A stretch of DNA of 64,000 nucleotides, taken from the NCBI GenBank assembly GCA_016197205.1, contig JACPWG010000093.1, positions 1 to 64,000 on the forward strand, read 5' to 3'. Source of the DNA: Planctomycetota bacterium (GTDB taxonomy: Bacteria > Planctomycetota > MHYJ01 > WSZJ01 > JACPWG01). Within the stretch, counting starts at the first letter, position 1; each line of letters starts with the position of its first letter. Below are positions 16,638 to 25,282 of the stretch, piece by piece. The notes below the pieces were generated by a model. It did no database searches. It saw only the letters and a program-made list of their open reading frames with translations, and was not told the DNA's origin. A program made the position numbers and the translations under genes.

Positions 16638-16666
16638 TTGCAACGGCTTTCCCTTCCTGCTATAAT
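16638..16666 (+). promoter_or_regulatory. Sigma70-like promoter for the STAS gene
   Basis: TTGCAA (16638-16643), 17 bp spacer, perfect TATAAT (16661-16666). It leaves a leader of about 70 nt before ATG 16744. The two divergent polymerase sites are too close for simultaneous occupancy, so pduO and the STAS gene may compete. Confidence 0.7.
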
Positions 16667-16743
16667 CCCCGCGCGCCGGGCGTCCCCGGCCCCTTCCCTC
16701 CGCGGCACCCCCTTCGTTCGATCGGCAGAGGAGCCTTTTTTTC

Positions 16744-17727
16744 ATGCCTTCCCAGGCCGACATGCTCTTCGGCAAGCTGGCGGTGATGAACCGCATGGTG
16801 ACGCAGGAGCAGATCGACGAGTGCATCCGGATCCAGGAGGTGAACCGCCAGATGGGGCTCGACCTCTCGATGGGCGAGATCCTGGTGCGGAAGAGCTACC
16901 TCACCAAGGAGCAGGTGGATACCGTGGCCCGCGCCCAGCAGTACCTCGAGGCGCGCAAGGAGGACGTCCGCTTCGGCGAGTTGGCGGCCCGGAACGGGTT
17001 CGTGACCAAGGAGCGCATCCAGGAGTGCCTCCAGGTGCAGGAGGCGCTGTTCAAGCAGAACAAGCCCTTTCCGCGCATCGGCCAGGTCCTCCTCGAGAAG
17101 AGCTTCATCACGCGCCAGCAGATCAGCGCCATCCTTACCGCGCAGCTCCGGCTGAAGACCGTGGAAGATGCGCCGGTCGGCGGGACGGAGGCCGGTGGCG
17201 CGGGCGCGCCCGGAGGCGGGGCGTCCCCGATCGAGGCGCCGAAGGAGTCCGCGCTCGTGAAGGAGGCGGAGGCGGGGCACAAGTTCGGCACCCAGGTCAT
17301 CACCGCCGGCGAGCTCATGAAGGCCAAGATCGACAAGGAGCTGAAGATCGAGGGCCTCACGGTCACCGTCCGCACGGTCAAGCTGGAGGCCACCGCCCGC
17401 AACGTCGAAAAAGTCATCCTGGTCCTCGACGTGAACGGCTCCCTCGACAGCCGCACGTTTCCGTACTTCGAGAAGTTCCTCAGCAAACTCATGGACGCGG
17501 GCTTCTTCAACATCGTCGTGAACTGCGCGAACCTCACCTACATCTCGAGCGCGGGCATGGGCGTCTTCCTCGGCCTCGCCCAACGTGCCCGCGACAACCG
17601 GGGGGACTTCTGCCTCACCGTCCTGCCGGAACGCATCAAGCAGATCGTGAACCTGCTCGGCCTGCCGAAGATGATCCGCGTCTACGACGTGGAGCGAGGC
17701 GCGCTCGGGTCGTTCAAGTTCTACTAG
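16744..17727 (+). CDS. STAS-domain protein with N-terminal MshEN-like helical repeats
   Basis: A 327-residue protein. Residues 1-130 hold three similar helical units (VTQEQIDECIRIQEVNRQ, LTKEQVDTVARAQQY and VTKERIQECLQVQEAL), reminiscent of the N-terminal domain of type II secretion ATPases (MshEN/T2SSE_N), some of which bind c-di-GMP. A Gly/Ala-rich linker leads to a STAS domain at about 205-325, with NLTYISSAGMGVFLGLAQRA. The Ser of SSAGMG is the position phosphorylated in anti-sigma-factor antagonists. The protein may therefore act as a phospho-switch in a partner-switching pathway, with input from the helical domain. GGAG sits ahead of the start and a T7 tract lies between them. It converges on a kinase that has similar N-terminal helices. 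Confidence 0.8.
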   Translation: MPSQADMLFGKLAVMNRMVTQEQIDECIRIQEVNRQMGLDLSMGEILVRKSYLTKEQVDTVARAQQYLEARKEDVRFGELAARNGFVTKERIQECLQVQEALFKQNKPFPRIGQVLLEKSFITRQQISAILTAQLRLKTVEDAPVGGTEAGGAGAPGGGASPIEAPKESALVKEAEAGHKFGTQVITAGELMKAKIDKELKIEGLTVTVRTVKLEATARNVEKVILVLDVNGSLDSRTFPYFEKFLSKLMDAGFFNIVVNCANLTYISSAGMGVFLGLAQRARDNRGDFCLTVLPERIKQIVNLLGLPKMIRVYDVERGALGSFKFY

Positions 17728-17785
17728 CGCCGCGAGGAGCTCGGGCGCGGCCCCCAGGGAAAGCGGGGGCATGCCTCGAGCAGGC

Positions 17786-20700
17786 CTATTTGTCTCCCGG
17801 CTGCGCCGTTTTCCGCGCCGCGGCCAGCAGGGGGGCGTACCGCGGGTCCTCGTGCAACTCGTGGAACCAGCCTTCCGTTTCGAGTTGCCGGGTCGTGCAG
17901 CCGCCGTACCGGAGCGCCTCCTCCGCGTGCCCGAAGGCCTCGTCGGCGAACTCCCGACACCACCGCGCCCACTCCTCGTCGCTCTTTACGCGTTTCCGTC
18001 CCTCGTCCCCGGCCTCCGCCGCCGCCGCGCGGTCCGCCGTCCACATCGCGCCGAACATCCGCCAGTCGTACGCCGCCGTCTGGGCAAGCGCGTACCGCGC
18101 CCGGCCCACCAGGTGGCGCGTGCCGGGCGCCTTCAAGTAGCCGGCGCGCTCCGCCTCGGGCAGCGCCTCCAGTTCCCGCGTGAAGGTCGAGAGTCCCTCC
18201 CGCAGCAGCTTTCGGCCCAGCGGAAACGCCCCGCGCACGTAGGCGCTCTCGCCGCGTTTGAGGGCGTCCATCCAGTCGCGAGGCCGCGCGTCGGCCTCGG
18301 CGTCGGCCTGCTTCGCGCGCGCCTCGGCGTCCGCAAGCTGCGCCGCGAACTCCGGCCTTTGGCGGTGGTCCGGGGGAAGCAGCTCGAGCACGCGCGCCAG
18401 GTTTTCCACGACCCCCGTCCAGTCCCCCTCCCGTGCGAAGACCAGCGCGCGCACATTGTACGCTTCGGCGCGCGAGGGAGAAAGCTCGACCCCGCGATTG
18501 GCGTCCGCGAGGGCGCCCGCGAAGTTCTTGCGCGCGCATCGGACCCGCGCCCGCGACTGGAAGGCCGCGTAGGCCGAGGGCGCGAGAGCGATCGCCCGGT
18601 CCAGGTCCGCCTCCGCCTCCGCGAGCTTCCCGAGGGCGGCGCGCGCCTCCGCTCGCCAAAACCAGCCGTCCCCCTTGGCGGGCAGGGCGGTCACGAAGCG
18701 CGTGCAGACCGCCTCCGCCTCCGCCGCGTTCCCCTTCGAACAGAGGGCCTGGGCCAGCGCCAGGAAGCCGATCTCGTGGCCCGGATTCACCTCCAACAGG
18801 TCGCGTCCAAAGTCCCGCAGCTCGTTCCAGGCCTTCTTCATCCGGAGCACGTCCAAGCGCACGCGCAGCGCCTCGACCAGGGCGGGTCGAAGCTCGAGGG
18901 CCCGGCGGGCGTCCTCGTCGGCGCCGTCCAGGTCCCGGAGCCCCTGGCGGGCGCGCGCGCGACGCGCCAGCGAGACCGGCTCGCCGGGGGACACCGCAAG
19001 CGCCGCGTCCAGGTCCGCGCGGGCCTCGCCCCAGGCCCCGCGTTCGAGCCGAAACGCCCCACGCGCCGAGAGACAACGAGGATTCGAGGGATAGGCCGCA
19101 AGCAGCAGATCGAACGCCTCCCGCGCGGCCTCGAGCCGGCCGCAGCCGGCGAGCCGCTGGGCCAAGGCGATCCGCGCGATGATGCGCCCGACCGCGGTGG
19201 GAGGCAGGGTCGCCACCAGGCTCTTCGCGGCCTCCAGGGCCTCCTCGTGCCGTCCCAGGAAGGCCAGACACTCCGACGTCCAGAGCCCCCCCTCGAATTC
19301 CCTGGGCGCCGCCCGCGTCGCCGCCCGGAATCGGCCCAGGGCGGCCTCGTACTCGCCGCGCCAGGCGAGCCATCGCCCTTCGGCGCGCAGGAGCGGCGCG
19401 CTCTGCGGCCGCACCCGGAGGGCCTCCCGCAATTCCTCACCGAGGTCCGGATCCCCCAGGAAGCGTCGAGCCAGGGCAAGCTGTTCGAGCGCCTGATCGC
19501 AGCTCGGGTCCTTCCGAAGGACCTCCCTCAGGTCCGCCTCCGCTTCGCGCAGTCGCCCCGCCGCGATCCTCGCCCTGGCTCGCACCACCAGCCAATCCAG
19601 GCGTTCCGGTTGCAGCTCGACGACGCGGGACATGAGCGCGTCGGCTTCGTGCGGCCGGCCCACGGCGAGGGCAACGTAGGCCGCCTGCATCTGGACGAGC
19701 ACGCACCGGGGGAAGCGCGCGGCCGTTTCTCGAGCCTGCGTCTCGGCCTCGGCCATCTGTTCGCTTGCCAGGTGAAAGGCGACGATGAGACACGCGACTT
19801 CGGGGTCCTTCGGCGCCCATTGCTGCAGGACCCGGAGGTCCAGCGATGCGGCGGCGGCGTCTCCGCGATTGAGACTCGTGAGGACGCGCAGCATGCGGAT
19901 CTCCGCGTCGGCGGGGTCGGCGGTGACCGCCTCGCGCAGGTGCGTGTCGACCTCGGCGCCCCGCTTCTCCAGCACGTCGAGACCGAGCAGGAACTGAAAG
20001 GCACGCACGTCGTCGGCTTTCCCTTTTTCCAGAAAGGCGCGTGCGCCGGCCAGGTCGTCCTCCAGCCAGCGCCGGAGGCCCTCGGCCAGGTTGCCCCTCG
20101 CCTCGGCGGGTTCGAGCCGCGTCGAGAGCGCCGTCCGCAGGTCGGCGAGGGCCGCCGCGCGTTCGTCCGCGTCGAGCCCCAGCGTCCCCGCCGTGGCCGC
20201 CCGCGATCGAAGACGGATCACCGCCGCGGTCTCCGGCCCGAGGACCTGGGCGGACAGCAGCTCGCCGAGGTAGGCGCGCACGTCCGGTCGCAGGCCCGAC
20301 AAGCGAAGGACCGCGCGCTCGAGCGCCGCGCCCGCATCCTCGGGGTGGTCCGCCCGCAGACGATCGAGCTCCGCGCCTGCTTCCGTGTCCCGCCCGGAGG
20401 CGAGCAAGGCTCGCGCCCGCGCGGCGCGCGGGCCCGGCTCCTCCGGCCGCCGGGCCGCGGCCCGGTCGGCCGCGGCGAGCGCGCGCGCCGCGGCCGCCTC
20501 GGTCTCCCCCCGGTCGAGCGCGCGCCGCGCGGTTACGGCCGCCCGCAGATGGTCCTCCGCGGCCGTGAGCGCCGCTTCGAAGCGCGTCCGGTCCGATTGC
20601 CGACGGAAGTGCAGCCCCGCGCCGGCGGTCCCGGCGACGAGCAGGAGGGCCGCCGCGGCCGCGGCCACCGTCCGCCGGCGACGCGACACGAATCGCCACA

Positions 20701-22261
20701 GCGCCTCCCCCCGGCCCATGCGCCGGGCGGCGATCGGCTCGTCCGCCAGGTAGCGATCCAGATCATCCGCCAGCGCCCGCGCGCTCGCGTAGCGGCGTGC
20801 GGGCTCCTTGTCGAGGCAGCGCAGGAGGATCGTCTCCAGGTCGACGTCCACCGACGGAGCTGCCCGCCGCGGCGGAAGCGGGTCCTCCTCCGCCACCTTG
20901 CGCAGCAAGGCGTAGACGTCGGAGTCCTCGAAGGGTAAACGCCCGACGGCGGCTTGGTACAGGATGCAGCCGAGCGAGAAGACGTCCGCGCGGGCATCCG
21001 CTTTCGCCGCCTGGCCGCGGGCTTGTTCGGGGGCCATGTAGGCGGGGGTGCCGAGCACCTGACCCGACAGCGTCAGGCGGGAGTCCGAGGCGAGGTCCCG
21101 GGCCAACCCGAAATCCGCGAGGAGGGCACGGGCACGGCCGCGACAAGCGGCCTCCCAGACCTCGGCGGGAGAAAGCGGGAACGCTTCCGCATTCTGTCCC
21201 TCGGAGGCCGCGCCCTCGCCCTCGACCAGGATGTTCTCCGGCTTCAGGTCGCGATGGATGATGCCCTGCGCGTGGGCGTGGTCGAGAGCGCGTGCGACGT
21301 CGGAGAGAAGCGAGAGGAGAGCGTGCAGCCGACCGGAAAGCCCGCGACGCCGCGCGCGTCGGGGGCGCGCCGGCTCCGACGGCGGAGGGCCGGACTCCGA
21401 CCGCCGCGAGGAGGAGGAAGCGACCGCCTCGGCCTCTTGCGAAGGGAGGGCGAGGAGGGCCCGGAGGCTCACGCCCCGCACGAGATCCATCGCCAGAAAG
21501 CTGCGACCTTCCTGGAGACCGACCTCGTGCACCTGGACGATCCCGGGATGCCGGAGGCGGGCCGCGGCACGCGCCTCACGCAGGAAGCGTTCGGTCTCGC
21601 CCGAGGCGCGCGGATCGGACGAGTCCCCGCCGGGCGAGGGGAGCCTCTTGACGGCCACCCAGCGCCGCAGGCTCCGGTCCCAGGCCTGATGGACCACGCC
21701 CATGCCCCCGCGACCGAGCTCCCGCACGAGGACGTAGGCGCCGAGTCGATTCTCCGGCCGCGTCGCGGCGACCGTGACGTCCGCGGGCTCCCCGGGGGCG
21801 ACCGTGCCCTGCGGAGGGGAAGCGCGGGCAAGCGTGCTCGCAGGCAAGGTCGATTGGGAGGGGAAGCCGTCGGTCGGTCCGTCCGGGAGCGTCGTGGCGT
21901 CGGGGTTCGCGCGCGGCGCCGCGCCGAGCGGGCGGAGCTCAAGGAGGGTCGGCGCGCCGGGGTCCACGCTCCCGGGGCTTCGCGGGACCGGCGGCTTGGG
22001 AAGCTTGAGGGTTGCCGCGGACATCGGCTCCGCGGAGGAGGTGGCGACGCACGCGCCCGGCGCCTGTCCGCTTGCCTCGGCGCGCAAGGCGTCAAGCTGC
22101 GTCTCCGTGAGCAGCCCGGCGGCGATGAGGTGCGCGCCGAGGTCCGGCGGTTCTGGGCCCACCGCGCGCAGCCGGTCTCTCTCGACCCGGCAGGCATCGA
22201 GTTGGGCTGCCGTGAGCCAACCGCGGCGAAGGGCGGTGGGACCGATGGCGTCGAGGTCCAT
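17786..22261 (-). CDS. Giant Ser/Thr kinase with MshEN-like N-terminus and TPR array
   Basis: A 1491-residue protein. Residues 1-70 contain two short helical units (ALRRGWLTAAQLDACR, HLIAAGLLTETQLDALR) similar to those of the convergent STAS protein. The Hanks kinase domain starts near 170 (GRGGMGVVHQAWD) and includes IIHRDLKPENIL near 339 and GTPAYMAPEQARG. It is longer than usual because of an Arg/Ser/Pro-rich insert before the catalytic loop. A membrane segment near 523-545 (AAAAAALLLVAGTAGAG) precedes about 900 residues of TPR units, such as GKLAEAEADLDRAIALAPSA. It probably couples an outside solenoid to cytoplasmic phosphorylation. Its own promoter lies at 22416-22444. Partners are unknown; the STAS protein is a candidate. 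Confidence 0.88.
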   Translation of the reverse strand: MDLDAIGPTALRRGWLTAAQLDACRVERDRLRAVGPEPPDLGAHLIAAGLLTETQLDALRAEASGQAPGACVATSSAEPMSAATLKLPKPPVPRSPGSVDPGAPTLLELRPLGAAPRANPDATTLPDGPTDGFPSQSTLPASTLARASPPQGTVAPGEPADVTVAATRPENRLGAYVLVRELGRGGMGVVHQAWDRSLRRWVAVKRLPSPGGDSSDPRASGETERFLREARAAARLRHPGIVQVHEVGLQEGRSFLAMDLVRGVSLRALLALPSQEAEAVASSSSRRSESGPPPSEPARPRRARRRGLSGRLHALLSLLSDVARALDHAHAQGIIHRDLKPENILVEGEGAASEGQNAEAFPLSPAEVWEAACRGRARALLADFGLARDLASDSRLTLSGQVLGTPAYMAPEQARGQAAKADARADVFSLGCILYQAAVGRLPFEDSDVYALLRKVAEEDPLPPRRAAPSVDVDLETILLRCLDKEPARRYASARALADDLDRYLADEPIAARRMGRGEALWRFVSRRRRTVAAAAAALLLVAGTAGAGLHFRRQSDRTRFEAALTAAEDHLRAAVTARRALDRGETEAAAARALAAADRAAARRPEEPGPRAARARALLASGRDTEAGAELDRLRADHPEDAGAALERAVLRLSGLRPDVRAYLGELLSAQVLGPETAAVIRLRSRAATAGTLGLDADERAAALADLRTALSTRLEPAEARGNLAEGLRRWLEDDLAGARAFLEKGKADDVRAFQFLLGLDVLEKRGAEVDTHLREAVTADPADAEIRMLRVLTSLNRGDAAAASLDLRVLQQWAPKDPEVACLIVAFHLASEQMAEAETQARETAARFPRCVLVQMQAAYVALAVGRPHEADALMSRVVELQPERLDWLVVRARARIAAGRLREAEADLREVLRKDPSCDQALEQLALARRFLGDPDLGEELREALRVRPQSAPLLRAEGRWLAWRGEYEAALGRFRAATRAAPREFEGGLWTSECLAFLGRHEEALEAAKSLVATLPPTAVGRIIARIALAQRLAGCGRLEAAREAFDLLLAAYPSNPRCLSARGAFRLERGAWGEARADLDAALAVSPGEPVSLARRARARQGLRDLDGADEDARRALELRPALVEALRVRLDVLRMKKAWNELRDFGRDLLEVNPGHEIGFLALAQALCSKGNAAEAEAVCTRFVTALPAKGDGWFWRAEARAALGKLAEAEADLDRAIALAPSAYAAFQSRARVRCARKNFAGALADANRGVELSPSRAEAYNVRALVFAREGDWTGVVENLARVLELLPPDHRQRPEFAAQLADAEARAKQADAEADARPRDWMDALKRGESAYVRGAFPLGRKLLREGLSTFTRELEALPEAERAGYLKAPGTRHLVGRARYALAQTAAYDWRMFGAMWTADRAAAAEAGDEGRKRVKSDEEWARWCREFADEAFGHAEEALRYGGCTTRQLETEGWFHELHEDPRYAPLLAAARKTAQPGDK

Positions 22262-22415
22262 GGGCTGGCCCCGGGAGGCAGGGGACGGTCAAAGGAAACG
22301 CGGGAAGGACCGACCCGGCGGCGTTCCGACCCGGCCGGACGGGCGGGCTGCCCGTCCGGTCCTGCAATGGGTGAGCTCCTCGGGGCAGGGCACCCGGAGG
22401 AGGGCCGCGCGGATC

Positions 22416-22444
22416 ATTATGACGACGAAGGTCGAGACGCGCAA
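22416..22444 (-). promoter_or_regulatory. Sigma70-like promoter for the giant kinase
   Basis: On the minus strand TTGCGC (22439-22444), 17 bp spacer, CATAAT (22416-22421). Transcription would begin near 22409, about 150 nt before the ATG at 22261; this long leader has no recognised RNA element. Confidence 0.55.
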
Positions 22445-22541
22445 CGTTGATTTCGCACCCGAGCGCCGAACCGTCCGCTCCCGGAAATGGGGTCAAGTCG
22501 AAATGCGGCGCGTGCGCGTCCCACGTCTCGTGCCGCCGCGC

Positions 22542-22742
22542 CTACAAGCCGCGCCACGCACAGTAGAGAATCCAGGCGACCAGAATTGCGGGGAGATAGG
22601 CCAGGAGCAGTACGATCCGACGGCGATGGACGAGCGCCTCGGCGTGGCGGTAGTCGAAGAACAGATACTCGGCGAATGCACCCACGCTAAAGACCCGGCG
22701 TCCCTCCGCTGACAGGGATTCGGGCTGGGCATGGGCCTCCAC
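22542..22742 (-). CDS. Possible small membrane protein
   Basis: A 66-residue frame starting at GTG 22742 behind AAGAGGGA. It encodes a polar N-terminal half and a single hydrophobic helix near the end (IVLLLAYLPAILVAWILYC), closing with AWRGL. I do not recognise a family. A longer frame open to 22913 exists but has low-complexity content. It could be a real single-pass peptide or a remnant. Confidence 0.3.
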   Translation of the reverse strand: MEAHAQPESLSAEGRRVFSVGAFAEYLFFDYRHAEALVHRRRIVLLLAYLPAILVAWILYCAWRGL

Positions 22743-22917
22743 TCCCTCTTGCTCTAGCTCATGCTGAGAGCCGACGGCTTCTCCCTGCCGTTCATCAACA
22801 AGGCGGGGCCAGGCGGGGTGGAGTTCCTGCGCGGGTTTGCGGACCGGTTCTCGCCGCCGGATGCCCCCGCGAGGACGCGCGCCCGCTCCCTCCTGTCCCG
22901 GCTGCGCTCCCACTCGA

Positions 22918-23316
22918 TCAGCCGTGGGAGCGGGACGCGTTCAGCGTCACGGCCGCGCGAATAAGGGCCTTCCATGCCCTCTCGTCGATCCGCTCGCCCT
23001 CGTGGATGTCGATGGCACGCCGGGTGTTGCCCTCGAGGCTGGAATTGAAGAGGCCTGAGGGGTCGTCAAGTGAGGCCCCCTTGGCAAAGGTCATCTTGAC
23101 GACGTTCTTGTAGGTCTCGCCGGTGCAGATCAAGCCGTGGTGAGACCACACCGGGACCCCTCTCCACTTCCACTCTTCGACCACCTCGGGCTCGGCTTGC
23201 TGGATCCATGCGCGGAGTTGGGAGAGCCTGGTGCCCCGCCAGTCGTCCAGCTCCCTGATCCTCTCGTCGATCAACTGAGCTGGAGACTTTCCTTGCTGAG
23301 ACCCGCTCCGGCTCAT
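22918..23316 (-). CDS. DUF1801 domain protein (YdhG/YdeI-like), copy 1
   Basis: A 132-residue protein matching the DUF1801 layout. It has a helical N-terminus, then VEEWKWRGVPVWSHHGLICTG, YKNVVKMTFAKGASL, and a C-terminal RAIDIHEGERIDERAW. I chose ATG 23316 since it follows GGAAGG; the open frame to 23439 adds a non-conserved leader. Biochemical function of the family is not established. The gene lies 80 nt downstream of a second DUF1801 gene on the same strand, with clear but distant similarity between the two (both end in D-I-H-E), so they are probably old tandem duplicates or a two-gene unit. Confidence 0.75.
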   Translation of the reverse strand: MSRSGSQQGKSPAQLIDERIRELDDWRGTRLSQLRAWIQQAEPEVVEEWKWRGVPVWSHHGLICTGETYKNVVKMTFAKGASLDDPSGLFNSSLEGNTRRAIDIHEGERIDERAWKALIRAAVTLNASRSHG

Positions 23317-23396
23317 GACGCTGCCTTCCTTCCGCTCCTCTTGTTTCTTGGGCCACACCGAACACGGAGGACGGCTCGTGCGGGCCCTTGCCCCCG

Positions 23397-23867
23397 CTAC
23401 GGGACCCAGCCGGGCAGCTCCGATGCCTGCTTCATCCAACTCGCCACGAGTTCCTCGTCGATCGGGTCGTCCTCGTGGATGTCGAGGTAGCGCGTGTACT
23501 TGACCTTGGACTTGCCGGGGGGGACAGGACGCAGGAACGTGCCGCGAAAGAAAGTTACCTTAACGTATTTCGTGAAGCAATGGAAGCCGAGGAACCAGCC
23601 CTGACCTTCGAGGCCATAGAAGGGCGAGTTCCACTTCACGGCCTTGCGTACGCCGGGGACGGTACGCACGAGGAGCGCGTCGAGGCGGCGCCCGACGTCG
23701 CGTTTCCAGCCCGGCATGGCCGCGATGTAGGCCTGTACGGGGGCGTCTCCGTCGGCCTTCGCGATCTGAGGGTTGCCGCCTGCGAGGAGGGTCGGCCTCG
23801 CAGGGAGCAGCTCGGCGGCGGCCTTCCTTTGGACCTCCGCCGACTTTTTGGAAGTCTTGCCGTACAA
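23397..23867 (-). CDS. DUF1801 domain protein, copy 2
   Basis: A 156-residue DUF1801 protein. Conserved blocks are VQAYIAAMPGWKRDVGRRLD, RKAVKWNSPFYGLEGQGWFL, YVKVTFFRGTFL and RYLDIHEDDPIDEEL. The start is TTG 23867 preceded by GGAG in workable spacing; no in-frame ATG upstream was found. The fold is iron-chaperone/frataxin-like in some described members, but no function is assigned here. It is the upstream partner of the DUF1801 gene at 22918-23316 and follows an MNT-type nucleotidyltransferase gene on the same strand by 91 nt. Confidence 0.78.
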   Translation of the reverse strand: MYGKTSKKSAEVQRKAAAELLPARPTLLAGGNPQIAKADGDAPVQAYIAAMPGWKRDVGRRLDALLVRTVPGVRKAVKWNSPFYGLEGQGWFLGFHCFTKYVKVTFFRGTFLRPVPPGKSKVKYTRYLDIHEDDPIDEELVASWMKQASELPGWVP

Positions 23868-23958
23868 GGGGGCTCACTCCTGTTTCGCGGCGTGGAAGCA
23901 GACCAGACCCGGAAGCGGCGACTTTGGACGCCGCCCCAGAGCCGCCGCTCCCTGAGCG

Positions 23959-24318
23959 TCAGCTTCCGCCTTTTCGCTCCATTCGTCGATGCCCGCCACG
24001 ACGATAAAGCGTCCTTCCCTGCGCGAGAATTCCAGCCACAAACGCGTCGCCGACGCGCAGCCTTTCCTTCACCTCCGCGGGTGTAGAGACAAGGATGTCC
24101 ATCGGCAAGAACGGAACCTCGGCGACTACTCGGAGTCGACTCCTGCGCTCCGGCCTCGACTCCCGCGAACGTATGATCACGAACAGGTCCACGTCGCCGC
24201 ATTTGTGCGGCCGGCCATGGGCGTAAGAGCCGAAGAGAATTACCCGCTCCGGATCCACGGCCTTGACGATTCGCGCGGCGATGCCGGCTAGAAGCCTCGG
24301 CGTGACCCGGGGGCGCAA
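23959..24318 (-). CDS. MNT-type nucleotidyltransferase-domain protein, orphan
   Basis: A 119-residue protein with the minimal nucleotidyltransferase motif: ILFGSYAHGRPHKCGDVDLF, where GS and D-x-D are the NTP and metal-binding residues. The length fits MntA-like antitoxins that AMPylate HEPN toxins, but no HEPN gene is adjacent; both downstream genes are DUF1801. The start is unclear. TTG 24318 is the first recognisable start, yet the frame stays open toward 24414 and encodes plausible residues (ending WEKLRPRVTP), with no ATG. A good promoter lies upstream at 24423-24451. It could be an orphan antitoxin, a standalone enzyme, or a start-damaged gene. Confidence 0.65.
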   Translation of the reverse strand: MRPRVTPRLLAGIAARIVKAVDPERVILFGSYAHGRPHKCGDVDLFVIIRSRESRPERRSRLRVVAEVPFLPMDILVSTPAEVKERLRVGDAFVAGILAQGRTLYRRGGHRRMERKGGS

Positions 24319-24422
24319 CTTCTCCCAGGCCAGGGTGTCCGTGGGCTCCGCGTCCCGGAGCGTCGCAACCGTGCTTCGATTCCTTTTTGAGTACGCACGC
24401 GTCGGACAGGGTGCGCGCCGTT

Positions 24423-24451
24423 AGCATACAAGCGGGCAACCTGGCGGTCAA
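24423..24451 (-). promoter_or_regulatory. Sigma70-like promoter for the nucleotidyltransferase gene
   Basis: On the minus strand TTGACC (24446-24451), 17 bp spacer, TATGCT (24423-24428). It would drive the nucleotidyltransferase and possibly both DUF1801 genes. Confidence 0.6.
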
Positions 24452-24555
24452 GACTCGACCGGTAAGCGACCCGACACCTGGCTGCAGCCCGTCGTGGAGG
24501 CGCACGGCCCACGGGCCTGGGCAGTGCACGGGCGGTGAGTCGGAAGAACCTCCCA

Positions 24556-24930
24556 TCACCCTTCCTCCACCACGCTCGGCCCCCGCTCGCCGAACAACCG
24601 ACGCGCCAGCTCGGCGAGACAGCGCCCGCGCGCGTCGCCCGGCGCCTCCAGGCGGCCGGCGCGGCCTCCCGCCACGAGCAGGCGCGTCTCGTCCGAGGCC
24701 TGCGCGAGCAACTCGTCCAGGACCGACCAGAGCGTCGCAGGCTCCGGGGTCGCGCCGGTGCGCGCGACCCAGGCGTTCACCCTGGCCTCCGAGGACGGGT
24801 CCGGAGGCGACGACGGGCGAAAGCGTCGGTACCCGCCCTTCACGCCAGGCGCTGAGCACGACCTCCACGCCTCGCTCGTCGGCTGCGTCCGCCGCTCCTC
24901 CGCTCACCTCGGTCCGCAGTCGCACCGGAC
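24556..24930 (-). pseudogene. Internally deleted remnant of the pfaC-like synthase gene
   Basis: Two separate pieces of the pfaC-like gene at 29276-38170 are joined here. The stretch 24820-24930 matches the coding sequence near 31345-31450 (RLRTEVSGGAADAADERG against RLRTEVTGGADDAAGERG). The stretch 24575-24815 matches the 3' end near 29490-29750 (VNAWVARTGATPEPATLWSV against VNAWVARTGATPEHATLWSV). The intervening ~1.5 kb is missing and the two parts are in different frames. The pieces are diverged, so this is an old duplicate or the trace of a second synthase. It cannot make a working protein. Confidence 0.8.
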
Positions 24931-25282
24931 CGCCCGCTTCCCCGATTGGTCACAGCTGGCGGTCGCCTTGGGAGAGAATCGGTGTTATGATGAGGAACCG
25001 CTTCGCGGCGCACACAGCAGCGCCGCTCCGGAGGAGATCCTCACGAATCGGGTGATGGACACGCACGCGATCCGGCATCCGCGAAGCGGGATCTCGCCGA
25101 GCGGAGACGGGCGGACCTGCGGAAACACACGCGACTCGTTCGGCCCCTCGCGGCACTGGCCCTCCTGACGGTTGCGGCGTGGGCCGCCGGCGGATCGCGG
25201 GGATGGCCCCCAACGGCCCTGGGAGGTCGCTCGACTCTCCCCGGACCAGAAACTCACGGGCTCGACGGAGCATGCGGACCCC
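24931..25282. other. Gap without recognised gene
   Basis: Between the pfaC remnant and the DUF3592 gene I see no convincing protein, repeat or RNA. The DUF3592 frame is open back to 25172 but without conserved content. Confidence 0.45.

Noticed and set aside
17771..20938. 1055-residue plus-strand frame and others antisense to the kinase genes
   Set aside because: Shadow frames of the minus-strand kinase-TPR gene; composition typical of reversed GC-rich codons.
23636..24925. 429-residue minus-strand frame spanning the DUF1801 and nucleotidyltransferase genes
   Set aside because: Only its first ~30 residues match anything (the pfaC remnant). The rest is out of frame with the genes it overlaps.
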